Part shown: positions 25,528 through 33,360 of the stretch, one piece after another
Numbering within the stretch: the stretch's first letter is position 1
How the letters are laid out: every line of letters begins with the position of its first letter
From: Candidatus Anaerostipes avistercoris
Lineage (GTDB): Bacteria > Bacillota > Clostridia > Lachnospirales > Lachnospiraceae
Direction of reading: 5' to 3'
NCBI GenBank assembly: GCA_019119895.1
Contig: DWWD01000043.1
Span: 1 to 48,422, forward strand
Length of the DNA stretch: 48,422 nucleotides
Made by a program: the position numbers and the translations under genes
The notes under the pieces: model-generated
Databases searched by the model: none
What the model was told of the DNA's origin: nothing
What the model saw: the letters and a program-made list of their open reading frames with translations, nothing else

Positions 25528-26403
25528 CTAATCATATTTGATATCCAATACTTCTTTCATATGATCGATCGGCATATGCTGTCCTGTCCAGAGATGGAAT
25601 GCTGCATCACCCTGGAACAGCATCATGCCAAGACCATTCATTGTCTTGCATCCTACTTCTTTCGCCATTTTAAGAAGCGCTGTCTCTCTTGGAGCATAAA
25701 TTGTATCTGTTACGATCAAATCCGGGCGGAAGAAAGATTTATCCGGTACAACAGACTGTCCTTCCATTGGTTTCATTCCAACGCCGGTTGCCTGCGCGAA
25801 TAAATAACTGTCAGCGATTTCTTCTTTTAATTTCTCTTTATCATCCAGATCATAGAGATTTACGACACAATCTGTGTTGGCACGAATCTTTTCCACTGTT
25901 TTTTCCGCATTCTCCCAGAACTTGTCTTTAATATTGAAGATTGACATTTCTTTGACACCATCCAGGGCAGCCTGAATTTCGATGGCTGTTGCGGCTCCAC
26001 CGGCCCCTGCGATTGTCATTTTTTTGCCAATCACGTCAATATCATTATCTTTTAATGACTGCATATAGCCGATTCCATCTGTAATATGTCCGATCAATTT
26101 TCCATTATCGTTTACGATTGTGTTAACTGCGCCAGCCATTTCTGCAGCCGGTGAGAGCTCGTCCAGATACTGTCCTACAACTGTTTTATTCGGCATGGAT
26201 ACGTTGGATCCTACCATTTTTAAAGCTCTCAGACCTTTGACCGCATCTTCCAGAGTATCATTGTCTACCTCAAACGCAAGATACGCATAATCCAGACCCA
26301 GAGTAGCGAATGCTTCATTGTGCATTGCCGGTGAGCTGGAATGTCTGATCGGATATGCCATCAAACCAATAAGTTCTGTGTGTCCTGTAATTCTCTCTGC
26401 CAT
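25528..26403 (-). CDS. ydiB: Shikimate/quinate 5-dehydrogenase, YdiB-like
   Basis: 291 residues. The N-terminal substrate domain has PIRHSSSPAMHNEAF and VSMPNK with catalytic Lys73; VSMPNK (instead of VT(I/M)PHK) and DELSPAAEMAGAVNTIVND resemble E. coli YdiB more than AroE. Asp109 lies in HITDG, where most relatives read YNTDG, so Ile107 replaces Asn. A glycine-rich nucleotide loop AGAGGAATAIEIQ follows. It oxidises or reduces shikimate and/or quinate with NAD(P). It is the first gene of the minus-strand cluster, with AAAGGAG upstream and a good promoter. The role as catabolic rather than biosynthetic enzyme is inferred from neighbours. Confidence 0.92.
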   Translation of the reverse strand: MAERITGHTELIGLMAYPIRHSSSPAMHNEAFATLGLDYAYLAFEVDNDTLEDAVKGLRALKMVGSNVSMPNKTVVGQYLDELSPAAEMAGAVNTIVNDNGKLIGHITDGIGYMQSLKDNDIDVIGKKMTIAGAGGAATAIEIQAALDGVKEMSIFNIKDKFWENAEKTVEKIRANTDCVVNLYDLDDKEKLKEEIADSYLFAQATGVGMKPMEGQSVVPDKSFFRPDLIVTDTIYAPRETALLKMAKEVGCKTMNGLGMMLFQGDAAFHLWTGQHMPIDHMKEVLDIKYD

Positions 26404-26479
26404 TTTCTTTCTCCTTTAGTTTAAAAATTTAACGTTACCATCACCCAAAAGTTAATTTTTTAACAACCTTACGTCCTTC

Positions 26480-26509
26480 ATTATATACGAATTTTATTGA
26501 TACTTCTAA
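26480..26509 (-). promoter_or_regulatory. Promoter of the ydiB-MFS-aroD operon
   Basis: Minus-strand TTAGAA (26509-26504), 18-nt spacer, perfect TATAAT (26485-26480), then a ~70-nt leader. It lies in the 211-nt gap shared with the divergent LysR gene. Confidence 0.6.
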
Positions 26510-26529
26510 TATATCTTTTACTCACAATC

Positions 26530-26546
26530 AATAGCTTTTTGCTATT
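26530..26546. promoter_or_regulatory. Candidate LysR operator between ydiB and lysR2
   Basis: A perfect dyad AATAGC-TTTTT-GCTATT (extended arms AATCAATAGC / GCTATTAATT match 9 of 10), just upstream of both divergent promoters. The T-N11-A-like size fits LysR proteins. Confidence 0.55.
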
Positions 26547-26614
26547 AATTATGGTAAAATAATAGCATTCGATACATATTTTGATAGAAAATAGGAAGGG
26601 ACAGGATACATTTT

Positions 26615-27505
26615 ATGAATTTAAACCAGTTATATTATTTTCAAAAGGTCGCAACACTGCAGCATTACCACCAGGCGGCAGAGAAACTTAACATTTCCCA
26701 GCCAAGCCTGAGCCGCTCCATCTCCAACCTGGAGGAAGAACTGGGGCTTAAATTGTTTGTAAAAAAGGGCCGCAATATTGAACTGACCAAATATGGCCAT
26801 GTTTTCCTGGATCATGTCAACCGCATTCTGGAAGAAGTCAAAATTGCCCAGGATAAGATGAAGTCTCTTTCTTCTTCCGCAGGAGGCCATATTGATATCG
26901 GTTATGTGTTCCCTCTGGCGAAATCTTATATTCCCCATATGGTGCGGAGTTTCTTAAACAAAGATCAGAACCATGATATTACGTTTTCTCTGAGCCAGGA
27001 GATTACGAAAGAGCTGATCAAAGACCTGAAAACAGAAAAATACGATGTCGTTTTCGGCTCCAAAGTCCCGGATGAAACCGAGATTGAATTTATTCCGGTC
27101 GTGAATCAGGAAATGGTGATCATCACACCGCCTGGGCATCCGCTGAAATATAAGAAGCCCCTGGTGCTGGAAGATCTGATGGACTATCCGGTCATTGGCT
27201 ATGACCGGACTTCCGGTCTCGGAAAATATACGAATTCTATTTACGAACAGAATCATATGAAGCCGTCTATCGCCTTTGAATCTTCTGATGAAAACGCCAT
27301 TGCTTCTCTGGTGGCGGAAAATTTTGGTGTTGGATTTGTAGCTCATGTGGAGTCCCTCAAAGAATATAATGTAAATATTCTTCACCTGGACAATGTAAAA
27401 CCATACCATACTGTTTACATGGCATATTTGAAAAACCATCCCAGAATCCCTGCAGTACAGAAGTTTATCGATTTCGTAAAAGAAACAATAGATAAAATCT
27501 ATTGA
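26615..27505 (+). CDS. LysR-family regulator, paired with enoate reductase 2
   Basis: 296 residues. The N-terminal HTH (MNLNQLYYFQKVATLQHYHQ; ISQPSLSRSISNLEEELGLK) and the effector domain (HIDIGYVFPLAKSYIPHMVR...) are intact. It is divergent from the ydiB-MFS-aroD operon and runs in the same direction as the flavoenzyme gene downstream, so it can control both sides. It is a paralogue of the LysR protein at 13326. GGAAGGGACAGGA precedes the ATG. It is the best candidate for the island's regulator; the inducer is unknown. Confidence 0.93.
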   Translation: MNLNQLYYFQKVATLQHYHQAAEKLNISQPSLSRSISNLEEELGLKLFVKKGRNIELTKYGHVFLDHVNRILEEVKIAQDKMKSLSSSAGGHIDIGYVFPLAKSYIPHMVRSFLNKDQNHDITFSLSQEITKELIKDLKTEKYDVVFGSKVPDETEIEFIPVVNQEMVIITPPGHPLKYKKPLVLEDLMDYPVIGYDRTSGLGKYTNSIYEQNHMKPSIAFESSDENAIASLVAENFGVGFVAHVESLKEYNVNILHLDNVKPYHTVYMAYLKNHPRIPAVQKFIDFVKETIDKIY

Positions 27506-27523
27506 TTTTCAAGAAAATATCAA
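27502..27523. promoter_or_regulatory. Dyad directly upstream of the enoate reductase 2 promoter
   Basis: TTGAT-N12-ATCAA (TTGATTTTC/GAAAATATCAA arms) overlaps the end of lysR2 and abuts the -35 of the next gene. It may be a regulator site; its spacing is wide for Fnr-type and acceptable for LysR-type binding. Confidence 0.4.
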
Positions 27524-27524
27524 T

Positions 27525-27553
27525 TTGTTAAATGTTAGACCGGATGTTATAAT
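27525..27553 (+). promoter_or_regulatory. Promoter of enoate reductase 2
   Basis: TTGTTA (27525-27530), 17-nt spacer, TATAAT (27548-27553), with an ~80-nt leader to the ATG at 27642. It shows the gene need not depend on lysR2 readthrough. Confidence 0.7.
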
Positions 27554-27641
27554 GATTTCATTGAAACACACCCAAAAAGTTTTTATATACAGCCTCATAA
27601 AGAAAACAAGATTCGTTTATTTTTTTGGAGGTTCCAATTCT

Positions 27642-29639
27642 ATGAAATCTAATTACAAAAATATTTTTTCACCATTGACAATCAAAAATATGACCATGAA
27701 AAACAGAATCATGATGACTCCGATGGGAACCAATTATGGTGAACAGACAGGTGAAATGAGCTTCCTTCATATTAATTATTATGAAGAGAGAGCCAAAGGC
27801 GGCGTCGGACTGATCATGGTGGAAAACGCAAGTGTTGACTCCCCGCTCGGATCTAACGGGACAACCCAGATCCGAATTGACCATGACAATTACATGCCTC
27901 GTTTTTTCAAGTTATGCGAAACAATTCACTCCCACGGGGCATGTATTGGTCTGCAGTTAAATCATGCCGGCGCTTCTGCTCAGTCTAAGAGAACCAATAT
28001 GCAGCCGGTTTCTGCATCTGACATTCCTTCCAAGGAAGGCGGAGAAATTCCTCGTCCACTGGAAAAAGACGAAATTTACGCAATCGTTAAGAAATATGGA
28101 GAAGCTGCTGCCCGTGCTCAGGCTTCCGGATTCGACTGTGTGGAAATCCACGCAGGACATTCCTACCTGATCAGTCAGTTTATGTCTCCTACAACGAATA
28201 AAAGAACCGACGAATTCGGCGGATGTCCGGAAAACAGAGCCCGTTTTGCAAAACTGGTCATCGAAGAAGTCCGCAGACAGGTGGGACCGATGTTCCCGAT
28301 TTTCGTACGTCTAAGCGCCGATGAATTCGTGGAAGGCGGAAATACGCTGGAAGATACATTAGAGCTTGTTTCTTATTTTGAAAAAGAAGTGGATGCCTTT
28401 GATGTATCCGCAGGATTAAACGGCTCTATTCAGTATCAGATCGACGCAAATTATCTGAAAGACGGCTGGAGATCTTATATGGCAAAAGCCGTAAGAGAAA
28501 AATACGGAAAACCATGTGTTACCATGGGAAATATCCGTGATCCGCGAGTGGCAGATGACATTCTTGGCAGAGGCGACGCCGATATCATCGGAATGGGCCG
28601 CGGACTGATCGCAGACCCTCACTGGGTGAAAAAAGTTGCTTCTGGCAGAGAAGATGAGATCAGAAAATGTATTTCCTGCAACATCGGTTGTGCCGGAAAC
28701 CGTATCGGTGTAAACCGCCCGATCCGCTGCACCATCAATCCGACGATCAACTCAGGATATGATTATAAAAAACATAAAATCAACAAGCCTTGCAATGTTA
28801 TTGTCATCGGTGGAGGAACGGCCGGTCTGGAAGCTGCCTGTACAGCCGCTGAAGTCGGATGCACTACTTTCTTATTTGAAAAGAAAGATGTACTGGGCGG
28901 ATTATCCGTAGAAATCTCCAAGATTCCGGATAAGAAACGTCTGAGTGATTTCCCGGCTTATCTGGTAAACCGCGCTTCCAAGCTTACCAACCTGTTTATC
29001 TTTAAGGGTCAGGAAGCGACTCTGCCTCTGATCAGGGCGCTTCATCCAAATATTATCGTGAACGCTACCGGTTCCAATCCGCTGCTTCCGCCGATCAAAG
29101 GTCTTCATGACCATATTGATAAGGAAGGCTCCAAAGTTGCTTCTATCAGTGGAATGATCAACAGCCTTGCTGATTATCCGGAAGACTGCTCCGGCAAAAA
29201 AGTCGTTGTCGTAGGAGGCGGCGCCGTAGGGCTTGACGTCGTTGAATATTTTGCGCCAAAAGGTGCCGATGTCAGCATCGTGGAAATGATGCCTCAGATT
29301 GGTAAAGATCTGGATCCGGTTTCCAAGTGTGGAACTAACGCTCTAATGAAGAAATACCATGTAAATCAGATGCCAAATACGGCTCTCTGTGAAGTCAAGG
29401 CAGATTCTTTCGTTGTAAAAGCCGGAGAAGAAGAAAAAGAACTGCCATTTGACTATGGTTTCGTATGTCTTGGAATGCGCGCCAATGCGCCGATCCTTGA
29501 TGAAGTCAGAGATGCTTTCGCAGATTCTGATGTGGAAATCCTCAATATCGGTGACAGTGTCCGCGCAAGACGTATCATTGACGGCGTTCAGGAAGGACAT
29601 AATATTTTAAGTACTCTTGCAGATATGGACTATCTGTAG
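27642..29639 (+). CDS. Old-Yellow-Enzyme/Fe-S enoate reductase-like flavoprotein 2
   Basis: 665 residues from MKSNYKNIFS (27642, GGAGG upstream); a longer in-frame start at 27525 overlaps the promoter and is rejected. It is collinear with the 664-residue paralogue at 14352. FMN barrel: MTPMGTNYGEQTGE, VEIHAGHSYLISQF (His170, His173, Tyr175), GRGLIADPHW. Fe-S cysteines 343, 346, 350 and 363 (CX2CX3CX12C). FAD fold VIGGGTAGLEAACTAAEVG and NAD(P)H fold VVVGGGAVGLDVVEY. It keeps the His170 that paralogue 1 has as Gln, so the two probably differ in substrate. Expected activity: NADH-dependent reduction of an alpha,beta-unsaturated acid or enone. Confidence 0.93.
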   Translation: MKSNYKNIFSPLTIKNMTMKNRIMMTPMGTNYGEQTGEMSFLHINYYEERAKGGVGLIMVENASVDSPLGSNGTTQIRIDHDNYMPRFFKLCETIHSHGACIGLQLNHAGASAQSKRTNMQPVSASDIPSKEGGEIPRPLEKDEIYAIVKKYGEAAARAQASGFDCVEIHAGHSYLISQFMSPTTNKRTDEFGGCPENRARFAKLVIEEVRRQVGPMFPIFVRLSADEFVEGGNTLEDTLELVSYFEKEVDAFDVSAGLNGSIQYQIDANYLKDGWRSYMAKAVREKYGKPCVTMGNIRDPRVADDILGRGDADIIGMGRGLIADPHWVKKVASGREDEIRKCISCNIGCAGNRIGVNRPIRCTINPTINSGYDYKKHKINKPCNVIVIGGGTAGLEAACTAAEVGCTTFLFEKKDVLGGLSVEISKIPDKKRLSDFPAYLVNRASKLTNLFIFKGQEATLPLIRALHPNIIVNATGSNPLLPPIKGLHDHIDKEGSKVASISGMINSLADYPEDCSGKKVVVVGGGAVGLDVVEYFAPKGADVSIVEMMPQIGKDLDPVSKCGTNALMKKYHVNQMPNTALCEVKADSFVVKAGEEEKELPFDYGFVCLGMRANAPILDEVRDAFADSDVEILNIGDSVRARRIIDGVQEGHNILSTLADMDYL

Positions 29640-29675
29640 AAATTCTCTATCCTCTATATAGTATAACTCATGTAA

Positions 29676-29709
29676 AAGAGCCATGAAACTTACGGGTTTC
29701 ATGGCTCTT
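29676..29709. terminator. Hairpin after enoate reductase 2
   Basis: A perfect 14-bp stem AAGAGCCATGAAAC / GTTTCATGGCTCTT with a 6-nt loop. The T run is poor on the plus strand (TTCCTG) and better on the minus strand, so plus-strand termination may be partial. Confidence 0.7.
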
Positions 29710-29733
29710 CCTGATATTATCCTGCAGTCACAC

Positions 29734-29762
29734 TTGACATTTCTCTCCCGCCCTTTTAAAAT
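29734..29762 (+). promoter_or_regulatory. Strong promoter of the marR operon
   Basis: Perfect TTGACA (29734-29739), 17-nt spacer, TAAAAT (29757-29762). Confidence 0.75.
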
Positions 29763-29777
29763 AATCTATGCCAATAG

Positions 29778-29796
29778 TTAGTATTCTAATTATTAG
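29778..29796. promoter_or_regulatory. Probable MarR operator (two overlapping palindromes)
   Basis: TTAG-TATT-CTAA (29778-29789) and CTAAT-T-ATTAG (29786-29796) overlap and lie just downstream of the expected transcription start, a position suited to autorepression by the MarR protein that follows. Confidence 0.55.
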
Positions 29797-29823
29797 CATT
29801 CTATTTTTATTCAGGAGGGCTCT

Positions 29824-30249
29824 ATGAATCATCATTCTTACCATTATCTCATCATGTCCGTTCACATGATGTTTCAAAAGGAATTACTGAACGCTCTGAA
29901 AGATACCGGTCTGTCCATGGGACAGCCCAAGATCATTGATTATCTGAAAGATCACGATGGCGTCAGTCAGAAGGATCTTGCTTTCGGGTGTCATATCGAA
30001 CCTGCGTCTCTTACTTCGCTGCTGAACCGCATGGAGAAGCAGGGATTGATCGAACGCCGCATGCTCCACGGCAACCGCCGTTCCCTGTATGTTTTTCTCA
30101 CGAAAAAGGGATGGGAGATGTCTCCTATTATTTCCGGCGCATTTGACCGGCTGGAAGAAAAAATTTTTGAGAATATCCCGGATTCCGACCGGGATCATTT
30201 GATGAAAGTATTAGAAAAAATATATGAAACTATGCTTGAAAAGGAGTGA
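29824..30249 (+). CDS. MarR-family regulator
   Basis: 141 residues. The winged HTH is clear: LGQP-type GQPKIIDYLKDHDGVSQKDL, CHIEPASLTSLLNRMEKQGL (recognition helix), ERRMLHGNRRSLYVFLTKKG (wing). It dimerises and usually represses its own operon on binding a small ligand; the palindromes at 29778-29796 fit that. AGGAGGGC precedes the ATG. It shares a transcript with the membrane protein downstream, whose gene starts 8 nt after its stop. Confidence 0.92.
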   Translation: MNHHSYHYLIMSVHMMFQKELLNALKDTGLSMGQPKIIDYLKDHDGVSQKDLAFGCHIEPASLTSLLNRMEKQGLIERRMLHGNRRSLYVFLTKKGWEMSPIISGAFDRLEEKIFENIPDSDRDHLMKVLEKIYETMLEKE

Positions 30250-30257
30250 CTTATAAA

Positions 30258-31334
30258 ATGGAAAAACTAAAACGCTATCTTGTATTTTTTATCGGATTAT
30301 ATATTAATTCTCTGGGAGTGGCAATGATTACCAAAGCCGCCCTCGGTACATCTCCGATTTCTTCTATTCCCTATGTACTGAGCCTGCAGTTTCCGTTTTC
30401 ACTGGGAGAATTTACGATTTTCTTCAGTCTGTTTCTGATTTTGCTGCAGCTTTTCATTCTGCGCAGAAATTTTCATCTGGAACATCTGCTCCAGATTCCG
30501 ATTTCTATTTTGTTCGGATACTTTATTGATATTTCCATGATCCTTTTAAATTTTGTGAATCCTGAATTATATCTGATGAAAATCGTATATCTTCTGATCG
30601 GATGTCTGGTTCTGGGATTTGGTGTTTATACAGAAGTCCTTGCGAATGTGGCCATGCTTCCGGGAGAATCTTTCGTCCGTGCCATTGTTACTGTATGGCA
30701 TACGGAATTCGGTATCACCAAAGTCTGCTTTGACGCATCCATGACCATTGCAGCAGCTGTATTGTCTATCGTTTTCTTCCGGCAGCTTAACGGCGTGCGG
30801 GAGGGTACGATCATTGCGGCTTTGCTGGTCGGATTCATCGCCCGCCAGTTTGGAAGAATCCTGTCTCCTCTGGAGTCAAAACTATTTCCGGCTGTGCAAA
30901 CGGAAGAAACAGTTTCAGAACCAGCTGTGTCCGGAATACCTTCTCCAAAAGATGCCATTTTCGAGGGTGAATCAAAGATCATCCGCGCTCTCGCCCGCGG
31001 CGGAAACTGTGTGATCATGGGCCGCTGCGCTGATTATATTCTGAAGGATGATTTCCCTTGTTTCAGGGTCTTTCTTCAGGCGCCTTCTGATTACCGAATC
31101 CGGCGCATTGCCAAAACCGAACATCTTTCCAAAGAGGAAGCTGCTGCCAAAATACGCCGGATGAATCAAAAGAGAGCGGATTACTACCATTATTATACGC
31201 ACCGCCTGTGGGGAATCGCAGGAAATTATCACCTGACACTGGATACATCTCTTGGCAGGGATTACGTATTAAATTCCATTACCCACGGATTCTGGCAGTA
31301 TCAGGAAACTGCGTTTTCCAGGGAATCACACTGA
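30258..31334 (+). CDS. YczE/YitT-like membrane protein fused to the C-terminal half of a cytidylate kinase-like domain
   Basis: 358 residues from ATG 30258 (AAAAGGAG upstream; a GTG at 30246 overlaps marR). Residues 1-210 are a membrane domain of the YczE/YyaS type (GLYINSLGVAMITKAALGTSP is the hallmark, in two parts) with about five helices. After a linker (~210-230), residues ~232-345 match the second half of cytidylate kinase-like proteins: GNCVIMGRCADYIL, FRVFLQAPSDYRIRRIAK, KRADYYHYYTHRLWG, YHLTLDTS. The N-terminal P-loop half of that kinase is absent, so phosphotransfer is unlikely. It may act as a nucleotide- or ligand-sensing tail on a transporter. It is controlled with the MarR gene. 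Confidence 0.83.
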   Translation: MEKLKRYLVFFIGLYINSLGVAMITKAALGTSPISSIPYVLSLQFPFSLGEFTIFFSLFLILLQLFILRRNFHLEHLLQIPISILFGYFIDISMILLNFVNPELYLMKIVYLLIGCLVLGFGVYTEVLANVAMLPGESFVRAIVTVWHTEFGITKVCFDASMTIAAAVLSIVFFRQLNGVREGTIIAALLVGFIARQFGRILSPLESKLFPAVQTEETVSEPAVSGIPSPKDAIFEGESKIIRALARGGNCVIMGRCADYILKDDFPCFRVFLQAPSDYRIRRIAKTEHLSKEEAAAKIRRMNQKRADYYHYYTHRLWGIAGNYHLTLDTSLGRDYVLNSITHGFWQYQETAFSRESH

Positions 31335-31348
31335 CAAAAGCAGAAATA

Positions 31349-31397
31349 GCCATGAAAAAATACGGCCTAAAATTCAGAAATGTTTTATAGGCCGTAT
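31349..31397 (-). terminator. Terminator of sigK (bidirectional shape)
   Basis: Stem ATACGGCCTA / TAGGCCGTAT (31360-31369 / 31388-31397) followed on the minus strand by a T run (31359-31354). It lies between the convergent sigK and YczE-fusion genes. Confidence 0.8.
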
Positions 31398-31431
31398 ACT
31401 GACTGGAAACGCTTTTTCGTTTCCCTTTGTT

Positions 31432-32055
31432 TCATGGATCCATCTGTTTTCTTAAAAGCTGCACCGCTTTCTTTTCAATCCGGCTGACATAGGATCTTGA
31501 AATATTTAATTTTTCAGCCACTGCTTTCTGGGTCATTGGTTTTGTTCCATATAATCCGTACCTCATGATCAGTGTCTTCTTTTCTTTCGTTGATTCCATA
31601 TTTCCAAGAATACGATACATCTTCCTGATTTTCTCATCCTGATCGATTTTTTTCACCAGGTCTATTTCGTCTTCTCCCAGCACATCCAGGAGATGGATTT
31701 CATTCCCTTCCTTGTCAATTCCAATGGGCTCATAAAGGGACGTGTCCTTGGATGTTTTTCTCTCCTGCCGCAGCATCATCAGTAATTCATTCTCTATGCA
31801 TCGGGAGGCATAGGTAACCAGCCTGTGCCCTTTTTCTATCTTATACGTATTGATCGCCTTGATCAGTCCAATGGTTCCAACGGAAATCAGATCATCTTTG
31901 TCTCGGTCGAAATTATAATATTTCTTTACAATGTGGGCAACTAAACGAAGATTATGTTCCACCAGCAGATTCCTTGCTTCCATATCTCCTCGATGGCTTA
32001 GCTCCAGATAGTGACGTTCTTCTTCCGGTGATAATGGTTCCAGAAATGCCTGCAA
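31432..32055 (-). CDS. sigK: Sporulation sigma factor K
   Basis: 207 residues starting at TTG (32055) after AGAAGGG; the frame upstream is closed by TAG. PLSPEEERHYLELSHRGDMEARNLLVEHNLRLVAHIVKKY-type region 1.2/2.1 (read in parts) is followed by region 2 DDLISVGTIGLIKAINTY and TYASRCIENELLMMLR, and region 4 TQKAVAEKLNISRSYVSRIEKKA. It directs late mother-cell gene expression during sporulation. The gene is continuous, so no skin element interrupts it, and it has no long pro-sequence, as in other clostridia. Sigma-E versus sigma-K: the PIGIDKEGNEIHLLDVLG segment favours sigma-K. It shows the organism is a spore former by descent. Confidence 0.9.
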   Translation of the reverse strand: MQAFLEPLSPEEERHYLELSHRGDMEARNLLVEHNLRLVAHIVKKYYNFDRDKDDLISVGTIGLIKAINTYKIEKGHRLVTYASRCIENELLMMLRQERKTSKDTSLYEPIGIDKEGNEIHLLDVLGEDEIDLVKKIDQDEKIRKMYRILGNMESTKEKKTLIMRYGLYGTKPMTQKAVAEKLNISRSYVSRIEKKAVQLLRKQMDP

Positions 32056-32136
32056 AAGAAAAGCACCCTTCTAAGCCTTTTTATCATATTATGATTTCGA
32101 GACCGAAAAAGTGCTTTTCCTCTGATGGATTCTTTC

Positions 32137-33360
32137 CTATTCTTTCCGCCGCAGCAGATAACCGTCTTTTATCTCCTGTCCAAAATCAACATAAATCATC
32201 TGTTTCGGATGCGGCGCTGACTCCATTGGATTTCCTTCCTCATCCTCGATCGCCTGAACCGTGACTTCCAGATTGGTCCCGTCCGGAATCATGACTTCGA
32301 TGATTTCGCCCACAGAAAATTTATTTTTCTGTTCCAGCAGTGCATATCCTTTTTCATTATGTCCCTGAACAATTCCGATATAGGTGTAATTTTTAATATA
32401 GGTATTGTTATCATAAATCTGAGAGTTCTCATCTGTCTTACCAAAATAAAATCCTGTGGTAAACTGACGGTATGTGCATTTTGCAATTTCTTCCCGGTAA
32501 TAATCCATGTTTGCCTTGTATTTTTCCACAGATTCCTCGCAGTCATCGATGGCTTTCCGGTAAGTTCTGGCTACCGCAGCCACATAAAGAGCTGTTTTCA
32601 TGCGGCCCTCTATCTTCAGGCTGTCAATGCCTGCATCCAGAATCTGATCGATGTACTCTACCATACAGAGATCTTTGGAATTGAAAATATAAGTGCCTCT
32701 TTCATTTTCATAAACCGGCATATATTCTCCCGGTCTGGTTTCTTCCATGACCGCGTATTTCCAGCGGCACGGATGTGTACATTCACCGCTGTTGGCATTT
32801 CTTCCGGTGAAATAGTTGCTCAACAGGCATCGCCCGGAATGAGAAATGCACATGGCGCCGTGCACAAAGGCCTCAATCTCCATCTCCTCCGGTATATGCG
32901 CACGGATTTCTCCAATTTCCGCCAGAGACAGTTCCCTTGCGGCAACCACCCGGGACGCGCCCTGCTGATACCAGAAGTTATATGTGGCATAATTGGTGCT
33001 GTTTGCCTGGGTGCTGACATGACGGTCAATCTCCGGACATTCCTCTTTTGCGATCATAAAAACTCCCGGATCGGATATGATCAGGGCGTCCGGACCGATT
33101 TCTTTCAGTTCCCTGAAATACTCACGAATCCCTTCCAGATCTTCATTATGGGCAACGATATTTGCCGTAATATATACCTTTACCCCGTGTTCATGGGCAA
33201 AGGCTACCCCTGCTTTCACATCTTCCATTGTAAAGTTCTTTGCTTTCGCGCGGAGACCATACATTTCCCCGCCGATGTATACTGCATCTGCTCCATAAAG
33301 CACCGCTGTCTTTAAGACTTCCAGATTGCTTGCAGGAATCAACAATTCACTCTTTCTCAT
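32137..33360 (-). CDS. U32 peptidase-family protein, probable tRNA hydroxylation factor (TrhP/YrrO type)
   Basis: 407 residues. The TIM-barrel start ELLIPASNLEVLKTAVLYGADAVYIGGE and the U32 signature EAFVHGAMCISHSGRCLLS with following Cys residues (SGECTHPCRWKY) are intact, and a C-terminal beta domain follows. B. subtilis YrrN/YrrO and E. coli TrhP of this family are needed for 5-hydroxyuridine at tRNA position 34, using prephenate. Its neighbour is the methyltransferase that acts on that same nucleoside, and it overlaps that gene by 14 nt, so tRNA wobble modification is the best call. The old peptidase/collagenase label is not supported by context. Confidence 0.9.
   Translation of the reverse strand: MRKSELLIPASNLEVLKTAVLYGADAVYIGGEMYGLRAKAKNFTMEDVKAGVAFAHEHGVKVYITANIVAHNEDLEGIREYFRELKEIGPDALIISDPGVFMIAKEECPEIDRHVSTQANSTNYATYNFWYQQGASRVVAARELSLAEIGEIRAHIPEEMEIEAFVHGAMCISHSGRCLLSNYFTGRNANSGECTHPCRWKYAVMEETRPGEYMPVYENERGTYIFNSKDLCMVEYIDQILDAGIDSLKIEGRMKTALYVAAVARTYRKAIDDCEESVEKYKANMDYYREEIAKCTYRQFTTGFYFGKTDENSQIYDNNTYIKNYTYIGIVQGHNEKGYALLEQKNKFSVGEIIEVMIPDGTNLEVTVQAIEDEEGNPMESAPHPKQMIYVDFGQEIKDGYLLRRKE

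Noticed and set aside
32056-32136. Sigma-E-type promoter for sigK
   Set aside because: A CATAATAT box is visible, but no fitting -35 at the right distance, so I did not annotate it.
32359-33315. Plus-strand open frame of about 318 codons
   Set aside because: Antisense to the U32-family gene, whose motifs are clear; the composition is of a shadow frame.
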